Source: Lasiosphaeris hirsuta (Eukaryota > Ascomycota > Sordariomycetes > Sordariales > Lasiosphaeriaceae). From it: 64,000 nt of DNA. The translations under genes and the position numbers were made by a program. Location: contig JAUKUA010000001.1 of NCBI GenBank assembly GCA_030549175.1, forward strand, positions 3,906,001 through 3,970,000, written 5' to 3'. The stretch's first letter is position 1. Each line of letters starts with the position of its first letter. The notes beneath the pieces were generated by a model. The model was not told the origin of the DNA and did no database searches. It worked only from the letters and a program-made list of their open reading frames with translations. Shown piece by piece: positions 36,591-47,837 of the stretch.

Positions 36591-37925
36591 ATGGCCGCCA
36601 ACGGCACCAATGGATCCGCCAACGGCGTGAGCGGGTGGAAGCACTACAACGAGGGAACCTTCCTCTTCACCGTAAGTTGCGGCACCAACAGCGACATGAG
36701 GTCTGGCTAGCCGACACTAACCGCTTCGTGTAGTCTGAGTCTGTAGGCGAGGGACACCCCGACAAGATCGCCGATCAGGTCTCGGACGCTATTCTCGATG
36801 CCTGCCTCGCCAACGACCCCCTATCCAAGGTTGCTTGCGAGACGGCCACCAAGACCGGCATGATCATGGTTTTCGGCGAGATCACCACCAAGACCAAGAT
36901 CGATTACCAGAAGGTTGTCCGCAACACCATCAAGGGCATTGGTTACGATGACTCTTCCAAGGGATTCGACTACAAGACCCTTAACCTTCTCGTCGCCATC
37001 GAGGAGCAGTCTCCCGACATTGCCCAGGGTCTTCACCTAGATGACCGCCTCGAGAACCTTGGTGCCGGTGACCAGGGAATCATGTTCGGCTATGCCACCG
37101 ACGAAACCCCCGAGCTATTCCCCCTCACTCTCCAGCTTGCCCATCAGCTCAATGCTGCCATGTCTGCTGCCCGCCGTGACGGCTCCCTCCCGTGGCTCCG
37201 TCCCGACACCAAGACCCAGGTCACGGTTGAGTACAAGCACGACAATGGCGCCGTTGTTCCCCTTCGCGTCGACACTGTTGTCGTATCCGCCCAGCACAGC
37301 GCCGATATCTCAACCGAGGAACTCCGCAAGCAGATCCTCGAGAAGATCATCAAGACTACCATCCCTGCGAAGTACTTGGATGAGAAGACCGTCTATCACG
37401 TAAGTTTGAATACCCCGACGCCATTTCCGCTTGTCTGAATATATGGTGACTGAGAAGCACTAGATTCAACCCTCTGGCCTCTTTATCATCGGTGGTCCTC
37501 AAGGTGATGCCGGTCTGACTGGCCGCAAGATCATCGTCGATACCTATGGTGGCTGGGGCGCCCATGGTGGCGGTGCCTTCTCTGGCAAGGATTTCTCCAA
37601 GGTCGATCGCTCTGCTGCCTACGTCGGCCGCTGGATCGCGAAGTCTCTTGTTGCCGCTGGCCTTGCCCGCCGCGCTCTTGTCCAGCTTTCGTACGCCATC
37701 GGGGTTGCTGAGCCGCTCTCAATCTATGTCGACACCTACGGAACCTCGGAGAAGAACTCGGACGAGCTTGTCAAGATCATCCGAGACAACTTTGACCTGC
37801 GCCCCGGTGTTATTGTCAAGGAGCTTGATCTTGCTAAGCCGATCTACTTGCAGACAGCCAAGAATGGCCACTTTGGCACCAACCAGAGCTTCACCTGGGA
37901 GAAGCCTAAGGCGCTCAAGTTCTAA
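36591..37925 (+). CDS. SAM2: S-adenosylmethionine synthetase
   Basis: Exons 36591..36671, 36734..37399 and 37464..37925 encode 402 aa, the normal eukaryotic length (about 380-400). Motifs in order: [15 protein letters not shown] (ATP and Mg binding His and Asp), [22 protein letters not shown] and the Gly-rich [16 protein letters not shown] loop. It makes SAM from methionine and ATP in the cytosol and feeds methylation, polyamine synthesis and the radical SAM chemistry of the KamA-type enzyme in this window. The N-terminal 15 residues are a Gly/Asn/Ala-rich extension common in fungal forms. Exons are rich in C-ending codons (ATC, AAG, CTC, GTC), as expected for high expression. Confidence 0.97.
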
Positions 37926-38758
37926 GTGATGACACAACTGTTGGAGAAGATTCAACTTCTTCTCTAAACATCGTCTCACTTGTCCTTTGGACGGTACGTT
38001 TTTTTATTTCCTTGTTTCGGGCATTTCAATGGACATGGAAGGCATTACAGGCGTACGGTCTTCAACAAACCTGGGCGGGCGGTTAGACATTATATCCATC
38101 TTTTTTTCTTTTTCATGGGCTTCCGGTTGTACGGCAAACCAGGTGATGTCGTCGGGCAGGTTTTCTTTTTTTTCTTCTTCCCTCTTTGGGTGGCGGGCAA
38201 TGATGCTCTAGAGTTTCACGAACATAAAAAGTCACCATATAAAGAGAAGGGATGGGTGCGGCGGTCGGTGTCTTTCAACAAAGACAACATGAGCCAGAAA
38301 GGCCAAGTTCATGACATTTTGCGATACCCCATGGGCAACGACATATGAGGATACAAGCATCGGCGTTACGGGGAAAACAAAAGAACTTCAACATCTTTTA
38401 CTTTCCTGAATTACTAGACGTCGATAATGTCTTTTTGGCTTGGCAGGGCGGGGCCGCGACTAGATGGCGGTCAGTACCTTCAGGTCCTTTCCAGGATTTG
38501 GGTCAGGCAAGGAAGATGGCTGGCTAAGGTCGGGAGGGACTTAACGGGGGAGGTTAGATAGCTACTTGAGCATCGACACAATCGAGGACCATGGAGCTGG
38601 GATATCCTGAGAAGACGAGGTTGACTTGTCAAACACTCCATGGTATTACCCACGTGAAGTCGGTTTCACCCGAGCATTTGTGAATGCGCTCGCTTAGTGT
38701 ATGGGAGCTTCAAATCAAGACTTCTCACAGACGGGTCAAGCGGCTGCATTGCAGCAGC

Positions 38759-39100
38759 TCAGAGTTTCATGACACTGGACTCTAACCTAACATCCCCAAC
38801 CCACGCGGCTCTACCCGCATAATCAGCTTCTGTGGCCAAAGGGCTTCTGTGGCCAAAGGCTAAATCCCTGGGCAGATCGTATGCTGGATTTGCACGGATC
38901 TCTCTACCATCAAACCTGACATCGAAATCCGGCGAGTACTCAGCCTGAATGGTGAGGTTTGCATTGCGGGATCGGAGGCTAACAGAAAGGGACCATTGGG
39001 TGAAGTTAAGATTCAAAGGCAGCATATGCTCGGGACAGGTAAATACTTCAGCGGGATTCATGTTTCTCAAGTCCGTACTGGGTAGCATCACCAGATGCAT
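38759..39100 (-). CDS. Doubtful small ORF, 113 aa, unrecognised
   Basis: An ATG-started frame on the minus strand. The middle (LNLNFTQWSLSVSLRSRNAN, then IQAEYSPDFDVRFDG) alternates polar and hydrophobic residues like beta strands, which looks more coding than its surroundings. A 17-bp tandem duplication inside it (38827-38860) would shift frame in any ancestral copy, which argues for a decayed fragment. No family recognised and no good splice partners found. Confidence 0.25.
   Translation of the reverse strand: MHLVMLPSTDLRNMNPAEVFTCPEHMLPLNLNFTQWSLSVSLRSRNANLTIQAEYSPDFDVRFDGREIRANPAYDLPRDLAFGHRSPLATEADYAGRAAWVGDVRLESSVMKL
38827..38860. repeat. 17-bp tandem duplication
   Basis: Two adjacent copies of a 17-bp sequence beginning CTTCTGTGGCC, identical except for the final base. 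Confidence 0.85.
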
Positions 39101-40499
39101 ACTACATGCTCATGAGATGATAGTCCTGGAGTTATGGTGTCATTCAAACTCCGATTTTCAGTGCATGACAAACTCCGAGACTCAGGGTGGTAGGCTGGGC
39201 CCAACTTGGCAGCAGCACACTGCGGTGGGAGTCTTCCGAATGAGCGAGTTGGGACTTCGGAACATTTGTCACTTGGGATACTACACTCGGTGTCCCGCAT
39301 CTCCACGGCATTTTGGACTACGCTTTGATGTGTGTGGTGCGCGGTGTGATGTGTCTCGGTTGATGATGCTGTGTTGATTTGGATTTATTTTCTTCTTTCC
39401 TCCTTACCTTTCCTTTCTTTTTTCCCCTTCCACCATCTTTCCTGATGTCGATCAGTTCCTCATTGGCCACCAAACGACCCGGGTGGAAAGGCGTCAATTG
39501 GCTCATGCTCTGCTGGGTTCCGCGGCCCCTGCGGTCCCGCTGCTCGGCTCAGGGGTTCTTCTCAGGGGCACATCAGATGCAGAAGCTCAATATTGCAAAA
39601 GATTTGTGTGATGAGCTCTTCGTGACGGGCTTCCGCGTCGACAGGGCTCACGGCTCATGCCCTTCTCGAACAATGCAACCTCGTCCCCTGTCCGTTTTCC
39701 GTCAGCGTGAGAGTCTCTGGTACGGGAGGAGCGCTGGTGTGAAGTGCAGGACTTTCGAAATGAACTGCAGAACGCCGCACCAACCAACCATGGTGCCTCT
39801 TTCTTGATGATTTGTCGAACCTAAGTCGCGACTCGCGGTTGACCAAGCTGACCTCGCTAGCGCGTCACCTTGGGCCTCCCCTAACCCTTCGCTCGTAGTA
39901 TACTCCGTCGTACCCCCTCCGTAGCCATCCTCATCCCGCTTTCTCTTCAACGGTTCTCCATAGGCTGCCGCGTGCCACATGGCCGATGTCGTGGATTCAC
40001 CGCTCTCCACCTCCTGACGCATCTCGCGAAAAGCCACTGCACCAAAAAGCCGAGTTGCGTCAACTTTGTGGCAGGGACCTTCAATAGGATTTCGACGCGC
40101 GCTAAAGATTGACTAGGGAGAGCGGGATCGTGCCGAAGCGAGTGACAGCACTTGAGGTGACGGGCGCTCCTGGATGATCCGTTCACGCTTCCCGCCGATG
40201 AGCACAGTTCCGAACCCCCGTAAGAGGCCAGCAATAAAACAACATTTTCAGTCCACTACTATATAAGGTGCGAGTAACGGATCCATTTCACCATCCACTT
40301 CGATAAAGGAGGCTGGCCATTTCGGCCATGTTTTATCGCTTTCTGCAACAATCCATTGCCCGACCTTGAGAGTATCGAGGGGCCAAAAGGGGCGCTCCTT
40401 GATCGATACAGCCGCAGAAGAAAAAAAAAAGAAAGTCACTTAGACAGACAGTCCATTGCGGGTCTCTTGTTTCCCCCCACATTCCATTGCTAGTTAGTT

Positions 40500-40795
40500 G
40501 TACAATCCAACTCTGGTCTGTTTGTTAGCGTGTGGCCTTCCCCCAGACCAGGGGGCAATTGAAGCATTGGAAAGGCTTTGGAGCAGCAAAAAGGGAGGTT
40601 TTCGCATCGATAAACGCATATTTAATATTTCGGAAGGCCTTTCCAAATATTCAAGGGCCGTTCTAAGTTTTTGAAAGGCCTTCTGAAACACCCAAAAAAT
40701 ACCTTTCATTATACAAACGCTTTTTCGGGGCTTCAATGCAGGCTCACCTACTGGGAGTGTCACACGCTAACAAACAAACCAGGGCTGGATTGTAC
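40500..40795. mobile_element. MITE-like element with 37-bp terminal inverted repeats
   Basis: The ends are inverted copies: 40500-40536 reads GTACAATCC... inward, and the reverse complement of 40759-40795 matches it at 33 of 37 positions, the four differences all being transitions. The interior is about 220 bp, AT-rich in the middle, with no coding capacity and short palindromes such as GGAAGGCCTTTCC. If the flanking TA at 40501-40502 and 40793-40794 is a target-site duplication, the element proper is 40503-40792 with ends CAATCC...GGATTG, which fits a Tc1/mariner/pogo-type non-autonomous element. The superfamily is inferred; the TIR structure is directly visible. Confidence 0.85.
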
Positions 40796-41497
40796 TAGGT
40801 CGAGTTCGCCGTTTCAACAAGCCGCAATCCTAGGCTCTGGTCGGGTGCTGCCCTTGCAACATCAGCCCGGTCGATTTTATTTCCCCTTCGGTGCCCTGCC
40901 GGCCGATTTCTCTCAGCTTTCCATCAGACGGTTCGTGTGGCAACGCGATTCGGCTCATCGTCGACACTCGCCGACTTTCGCACAGCACAATAGTCCTAGG
41001 TACATCTTACAGCGACACGACATCCCGATACATCACGACGTCCGGCAACGCCATCTCCCCACAGCGCTGGACCGTCTCGCGATGGCCAAACCTTGACCTG
41101 CGCCAATGTCGTCGCGCGAGCTGTCAATAGTCACTAGCTTCGTCCCAAGTGTGCTGCATTTTACCCACCAGTGCCTGGCAATTGCAATTGTGGCATTTGG
41201 CATCTCCCCATAGCCCCGGACGAGCTCCGGGTAATTCTAGTTGCAGCCTGCAGGAGCTTTTGATCGTCGCATCCTCGCTTCCCCCCATACAGGCCTCAGG
41301 TCGCACGGCAGACGCGCTTTCTGATATTGAAGGAATTGAAGGAAAGGGGACGCCTGCACGGGTAGACAGACGCCTCCGGGAACTGACTCCCAGGTCCCAT
41401 CCAGTGGAGATCTCTCTCGCCTGACATCCCGATCACTGATCGAGGACCAACCTAAACTCTACAGGCTCGCAGACTTGTTCCGCACCCGCGACCCGCC

Positions 41498-44400
41498 ATG
41501 GCAGCGATGGTAGCGATGGAAACCGCAAACCCTCGCCTTCACCATGGCTACCAGCAGCCGCAGCCACACCCGCCCCTTCCCGCATCCCCAACCCTCACCA
41601 ACCCGGACATGATCCTGCCCGACTATGAACGCAGCGACTCGCCCGATCCTGACCTCGATGGCTCTGCCCGCGGCCATTCACCGCTTATGATGTGGAAGAA
41701 CGCCCACGCGGCTGCCACTGGCTCCGACATGCACAGCATGTTTGCCGTCACCACCCCGGGGGACCAGCGGGTCGATCACGCATATGGGCCCACGGGTCCC
41801 ATCACGCCCACCACCCCCATAATATACGGCAACGGTACTATGCTCTCTGACATCGGTGAGGTCACCGAGGTCGAGAGCACACCAGGGAAGCCCTCTCCGT
41901 TGAGGGCGAGGGCTATCCCGCGGAGACTTGAGTCGCCCACGCGCAGTAGTGGCAGCGACGCCGCCCTCCGGTCCTCCCCGACCATGGGCCTGGCCGCCAT
42001 GATGACCAAGAAATCGAACAAGAGCTTAAACTCGCAACGAGAACGGCGTGCGAGTCTCGAGAGTACCAGCACCATTACCACCCAAGACCAGGCCGCGCTT
42101 TTTGCCGACTTTGACGACACCGCCAGTGTAGGTGACAGTGTTTTCCAGGGCGACGACGAGGAGAGTATGGCGTCGTCATATGTGGAAGGGACGCCGGTCC
42201 TTGAGCCTTCGAGGTTGGGGATTCCAAATGCCGACAGCAATGACAGGTTGTCAACCTACTCAACCACATCTTTGAGCCGGAGGGCCGAGGAGATCCTGGC
42301 GAACGCGAAGAAGAGGTTAACGGTATGTTTCTGAACCCTCATCTGTACCGCAACCTCCCGCTAACTGTTGAAAAAAGACGATGGAAGGCAATCTGACTCG
42401 CGCGCGAACCTCGTTACACATCACTCCCCCAACCTACGGGTCCGATGCGTCCACCCCATCACCCCCCTTCCAGCGCGCATCGACTGCCATGCATGCTCGA
42501 GACAGCGGAAATTCTACACCAGCGCACTCCCCTGGGCACTCCCGGATATCGAGTGATATAGCAATGCGGAATGGGTTGCCATACAGAGTGACCATTCAAC
42601 GATCACAAAGCGCGCTTGGCGCAGCCGGGGGATACAGGCAACCTATGTCGCTTTCAAAGAGTGCCGAACCCATTCGAGGGGGGCAAGACGAAGAGCCTAC
42701 GCGCCCGACATACAAAGTCCCTACAGTGAGAGATAGCATCTTGCAGCCATTGACAGAAGACGAGGTCGCACAGCTCGGAGAAACAGACCGGTCCAGCCAA
42801 GCCGCCAGACTAGAAAACTTTTTAAGCCCGACTTTTGGGCCATTTAACAGCGATAACAATAGTATTAATGGCACAAGAGGTCTGCAGCGGTCGGCTTCTG
42901 CCGCTCAGATGCGAGACATAAAGGACCAAATGAAGGATTTGAAGGGGAAGATTTCTAGTTTACGAGAGCAAGCCAGAGTCGACAGCATGAAGAGGCGCAG
43001 TCTGCAAAGCCTACGTACGCCTAGTCCGTTTACGCATTCGCAGATAGACCAATGGTATGCGGAGCCCCCATCCAACAGGAGCTCGGCCATCATCGCCAGT
43101 ACTGGGCCCGCCGTCCGAAACCCGTGGAATGGCGAAGAAGAATCCGTCGACGGCGAGATCCATGAGGACCCGAACGAGCACAGGGATCACTACGCCGACG
43201 AAGAAGACTCGAATTACAGCGAGGAGATGCCAAGTGGAACACAGCTCCGGCCAGCTGAAAGTCGTTCACCAGAGAGAAGGTCTCTGTCACTCCCAGCACC
43301 CTACTTTGATGGCTCAGGTGTCGAGGATGGTGGTATTGGCTCAGGCATGCGTACCGAGGACAGCGATATATCTGGAGATGGAGATCAATCGGCTAGTTTC
43401 GAAGATGTAGTAGACATCGACTACGAGAGCGAAAGCGGGGACTCTATGTACCACGACTCGGTTCAGCATCAGCTATCACACGAAGACCGTGAGGATGCTT
43501 TCGACTATGAGCACTTCTTTCTACACAGCGCCATGGGGACGATGAGCCAACAACGGATGCTGAGACGGGGCAGCACCGACAGTAATACCTCAGAGGAGTC
43601 AATTGAGACAACACGTGGCCCGATTACGGAGGCTCCGATCGTCGAAACGAACGGCGATGAACTTCGCAGAAGCCCAACCAAGTTAGCTCCCAGAAGCAGA
43701 CGGAACAGCACCGCTTCTGTGTCAACAGTCGAAACATTTGCTACGGCCGAGGAAGGTCGCTCGAGAAGGTCCGCAGAGACTAGCCGCGACGTTGACGCAG
43801 TTAGTGAGGTGTTTGGGGCATTCCCGACCTTGTCGGATTCTCCACTGAACGGCTCAAACAACCGACCGGACAGCATAGGGACAGCCGTACGGTCATCCCT
43901 CAGCACGGGAAGCGGCCGCCCATCCATGTCAAGCATTCTGAGTTCAAACACAACGAAAGACAGCGAAGATTCCATCTCCTCAATTCCTGAAGAGAGTATG
44001 GATGAAAATCAGACATACCACTTGGGTCGCCGCCTCTCAGCCTTCCGCCGACCGATATCATTTTCGGCCTCGAATTCCATGCATCGTCCTTCAGTGTCAT
44101 CATTCGATTCGACAGGGACCAACCGCAGTTTCCCCTTGGTCAACAAGCCCAAGAAGGCCAGCAGCACCGGAGTCTTAACACCTACTTCTCCCTCGCCTGA
44201 CCAAGAGCTCAGAACCATATCGGATAGACTCCTAAACGAAACGGCTACCGCATGCGAGCAGCAGCAACAAAATACCCCGCAGCTCGAGCAAAACGATGGC
44301 CCCATTGATGCTACCGCAGGGCACATCAGAAAGCTAAGCGGACTCACCGATAGCCCTCTTGCACCGCCGCCGATGCAATCGTTGCTGCGCGAAGATAAGT

Positions 44401-44555
44401 ACCTCGTCGAGAGGCTTGTGGCCGGACTCGGAAAATGCGTGCTGGGGCTCACCGAGAACGGCCGTGCCAGCGCCGAAAGCCGAATGTACAGGCGGCGAAT
44501 CGACGCCGCTAGGAGGATGCTGGAGGGGCTAGACTCCGAGGACGAAGTTGCCTAG
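41498..44555 (+). CDS. Large Ser-rich protein of unknown function (1000 aa)
   Basis: Exons 41498..42322 and 42378..44555, joined at a 55-bp intron (GTATGT donor, GCTAACTG branch, AAAAAAG acceptor), give 1000 aa. Most of it is Ser/Thr/Pro/Glu-rich and probably disordered, with many RRxS/RSxS-like sites. A short coiled-coil candidate (MRDIKDQMKDLKGKISSLRE, about residues 450-480) is followed by RSLQSLRTPSPFTHSQIDQW, which reads like a conserved core. A second ordered-looking patch lies at the C-terminus (KYLVERLVAGLGKCVLGLTE, then RIDAARRMLEGLDSEDEVA). I believe similar proteins exist across Pezizomycotina without a name, but cannot verify this. No enzyme motif or membrane segment seen. Function not assigned. 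Confidence 0.88.
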
Positions 44556-45567
44556 TATTGAATACGCTTTTTGCCTGTGTGTTTTTGGGTCCAGAGTTAA
44601 CGGTAAAAACATGGTTTCCTTTTAATGACAAGCTAGGAAACGGGAGCGGCTATACCAATTATCGATATCAATATGACGATGGAGTAGGCGGGGACAGGCG
44701 CTGGCTGTTTTTTTCGGTCTCGGGATATTTATTTTATGGCTTTGGCATCCCGATCAGTCCTAGCTTTGTGCTGGTGGACGAGGGCGATGCGATACGAACC
44801 GATATGATGCGGTAATTTCGCAGTAGCGATGATAGACGGGGATTTTCGCTCGGTGGCCGTGGTAGCGAGAAGTTGCTGTGCTGAGTATTATATGGAAGCG
44901 GTTGCTGGGGGCGGGGGTCAAGAAGAGCGGAGGACATGGTGATGTGTTCTCGTTGCCGGGAATCCTAACCACGGCAAATCGGGGTGTTGGGCCATTATTT
45001 GTTTTGTGCTGTAACTTTTTATTGTCATGCCTGGCCGGGCAAATGTTGTTTTCAGTCTTATTCTTTGGCAGCGGGGGCAAGCGGATAGCCTGAGGGCGGC
45101 CTTGATGGGGAAATAAAGGGGTCAGGAAGGTGATTTGGTGGTTGATTGTGGTTGTTGATTCGATACCCCAGTTTTTACTTTTTGATAAATATCTTATGCA
45201 TGTAAGGAGATTGACGTTCACGAACACAGAGATGGGGGAAGTTGAATTGCGAACTGTGTGTGCCTGTGCACTGGGGATGGTGATGGATGTGATTGTATGA
45301 GTGATAGGGCGCGGCCCAGGGACTTTCATTGTGAGTTTCCCAGCCACAGCACAATATCGACTGCTCCCGGAGGAAGTCGTCTTCGACATTACTGTATTTT
45401 TTCTGTCCCTGAAGAACCAAGTCCGTCTGAGGCGAACTGCAACGAGGCATGTTGTTTTAGTTTTATTTACAACAGACACGGCCAAATCAAGGAGGCAGCA
45501 TCACAAGAAGAATCTATACTGTATAGACTGGCGACCCAAACGCCTCACTGCTATTTCTTTCTAACAT
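44556..45567. other. Convergent 3' intergenic gap
   Basis: 1012 bp between the stops of the 1000-aa gene and MTD1. T-rich and G-rich low-complexity stretches, no supported gene. Confidence 0.5.
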
Positions 45568-46750
45568 TTATTGTCCAACCTGGCGGTTGGCAATAAGCCG
45601 CTATCGTGGAAGTTAGCCAGTCATATTATGACGAGGTCAGAAGACGCTAAAGGAGCGATGGGAAAGGCATTTATGGAGAACATGCTTACGACAAGATTCC
45701 TCAAAAGCACGGCGATGGTCACCTTGCCAATGCTAGGTACATAAATGCTGGCCTTTTCTTTGATGGCGGGGCCGTCGAAGTTGCGGAAGCTCGAGAAATT
45801 GACGCACACGGCGCCGTCACGGATCAGCTCGGTGGGAACCCTAAAGCCGTCGGTGGGCACGCCGCCGACGACAACGTCGCTGAGGGGTAGCACATCCTTA
45901 AGGCCCCAGTTCTCCTTGTCGAGGACCTGGTGGCGGGGCTGGCGGATGCCGCTGCCGCGGGTGAAGACCTGAACGCCCGTGATGTCGACGCTGTAGACGG
46001 TGGCACCGTCATTGGCGAGCAGGGCGGCCAGGGGCCGGCCGTTGACCTCGCTGCGGTTGATGACGGTAATAGTCTTGCCGAAGAGGCGGTTGCCGTAGGC
46101 GAGGATGGGGTTGTAGATTTGCAGGTGCTCAAGCGCCTTGACTATGGCAAGCGGGGTGCACGGCAGGATGGACTTCTTGAGGTTGGTGGGCGGGTCGAGG
46201 AAGCGCATGTTGTGATACATGTTGAAGAGGTGGGTGTGGCAGAGGCCCTCGACGTCCTTGGACAAGGCGACTGTCTCCTGGATGTATCGGTCTTGCTGCT
46301 GGTTGCTGGGCCAGATGGGGTAGTATACAATGATGCCGTCGACGCCATCATCTTGGTTGGCGGCCACGATCGCCTCTTCAAGGTTCTCCTTGTTCACCTT
46401 GCGAAGATCAAAGTCGAAGCCACTGTGAGGGTAATTAGTTGGTATTCGCCCTCGGACAACATAACCACCCCTGTGGCCCCTCATCACACCTTTGGCTAAC
46501 TAATTATGTGCCATTGACAAAATATTTCCAAACGTTGGTGCACTTACTTCTCTTCACATGTCTTTTTAGACCACTCTGCATACTGCACAGCAGCAGGGTC
46601 CTCGTTCGCCAGGAAGGCAGCCAGGGTTGGCTTGGCAGCGTTCTCAGACTGAACCTTGGCAAGTAAATCTTTCACCTCTGCAAGCAGCTTCTTTGCAATT
46701 GTGTCGGCTAGGATGACCTTACAGGTCTTGGGGACCTCTGGTGTAGCCAT
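45568..46750 (-). CDS. mtd1: NAD-dependent methylenetetrahydrofolate dehydrogenase (MTD1)
   Basis: Exons 46750..46548, 46422..45690 and 45600..45568 on the minus strand encode 322 aa, near the 320 aa of yeast Mtd1. The first join gives KTCEEN-GFDFDLRKV and the last LLRNLV-RLIANRQVGQ. Motifs: FLANEDPAAVQYAEW (substrate domain), DGIIVYYPIW, KSILPCTPLAIVKALE, and the Rossmann part with NRSEVNGRPLAALLANDG and YSVDITGVQ. It oxidises 5,10-methylene-THF to methenyl-THF with NAD+ in the cytosol. A second in-frame ATG at 46861 would add 37 residues (MAALRRFANLKLPCRHFQFL and on) rich in Arg and free of acidic residues, like a mitochondrial presequence. I chose 46750 because it matches the family start and because a branch-point/acceptor pair (GCTAAT, TTGCAG) lies between the two ATGs. 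Confidence 0.95.
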
Positions 46751-47837
46751 CTTGTGAATTTGAGAAATAGGTTGCAGGTACGGTTGTCTGGGAATAGGTG
46801 GTAAGAATTGAAAGTGTCTGCAAGGCAGCTTGAGATTAGCAAATCGCCGCAACGCTGCCATGTGTTGTCACGGAGGCTACCAAGAACCCCCGATTAAGCT
46901 TCCGATACCATTGACGGACCACCATAGAATGGGAGCATGTAAGTGAAAGTGCGAATGACTTGGAGGGGAAAACCGAGAGAGAGAGAGAGATCATAGAGTT
47001 CACCTCACCTTTTTGAGTACCCTGCGGTCCCCCACTAACAATGGGACACGACAAGGTTGGTTCTGAAGTGTGATTTAAAGTGTAATTCAGTGAGGAGCGA
47101 GATCAAGGTGTGGTCAATTAGCGGCCAGATTAGAGGACAGGAGGCAGGGCCACGTTGTTTGAGAGATTTTGCCCTCCAAGCCATATATATATATATATAT
47201 AACCGGGCAATACCAGCAATCGACTTGTAGATTGTCCCCGTTGCCGCCCTCGCAGGCAAAAAAAAATTTCGACCCCTCAGGTCGGGGTGGTATGTAACCC
47301 GGATGCCCCTCTTACTTGTAAAAGCTTAGCGTTGAATCTGCAGTCCCGATTTACCATTTCCCTTCAGTTACCGATCCCAGCAGGCAACCCCTTCTCTTTC
47401 TAGGAATTATCGCAGCTCATAGAGAACCCAAATAGCAAAGTACCTATCATAGATTATACCAGCTTCAGACGATATTTTAAAGTGGCAATAGACCCCGGGC
47501 CAGCGTTATACTCTTGGTGAAGTAGGGATGAAATAATCCGTATTCGGGGAGATTTTAACTTCATACTGGATCTGGTTAGACGACGCTTTGAAACGGCGGG
47601 ATTATTGATAAATAGCGCCATCCCCCACGCTTCACCGCCCTTGATAGCTGAGTTTACTGCCGCGGGGCAGTGGGCGATCGCGGCGCGACATCGTCGGGGG
47701 GTTCGCCCCAGCGACCCAGCCAAGGGCGATTCATAAGCTTCCCAAGGTATTAGTCCACACCCCAATATTTGACACATTCGCAAGCCACCACTCAAAAGAA
47801 AACATAAGACCTTCTGCCCCGCCCTTAATCCTTCATC
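46751..47837. promoter_or_regulatory. Divergent region between MTD1 and MMS19
   Basis: 1087 bp between two start codons. It contains a GA dinucleotide run (46975-46990) and a TA dinucleotide run (47183-47201). No gene supported apart from the optional 37-codon MTD1 extension to 46861. Confidence 0.5.
47183..47201. repeat. (AT)n microsatellite
   Basis: About nine AT dinucleotides in a row in the MTD1-MMS19 intergenic region. Confidence 0.9.

Larger units (their letters stand above)
37926..41497. other. 3.6-kb intergenic region: coding-like fragments and a MITE-like element
   Basis: No secure gene. It contains a 113-codon ATG frame (38759-39100, -), two coding-looking fragments near 39702-40037 and 40248-40439 (-), a 17-bp tandem duplication at 38827-38860 and the inverted-repeat element at 40500-40795. 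The rightmost 600 bp are CT-rich and probably hold the promoter and leader of the 1000-aa gene. Confidence 0.45.

Noticed and set aside
45930..46499. 189-codon frame opposite MTD1
   Set aside because: Antisense to well-supported MTD1 exon 2; composition is a mirror of that exon.
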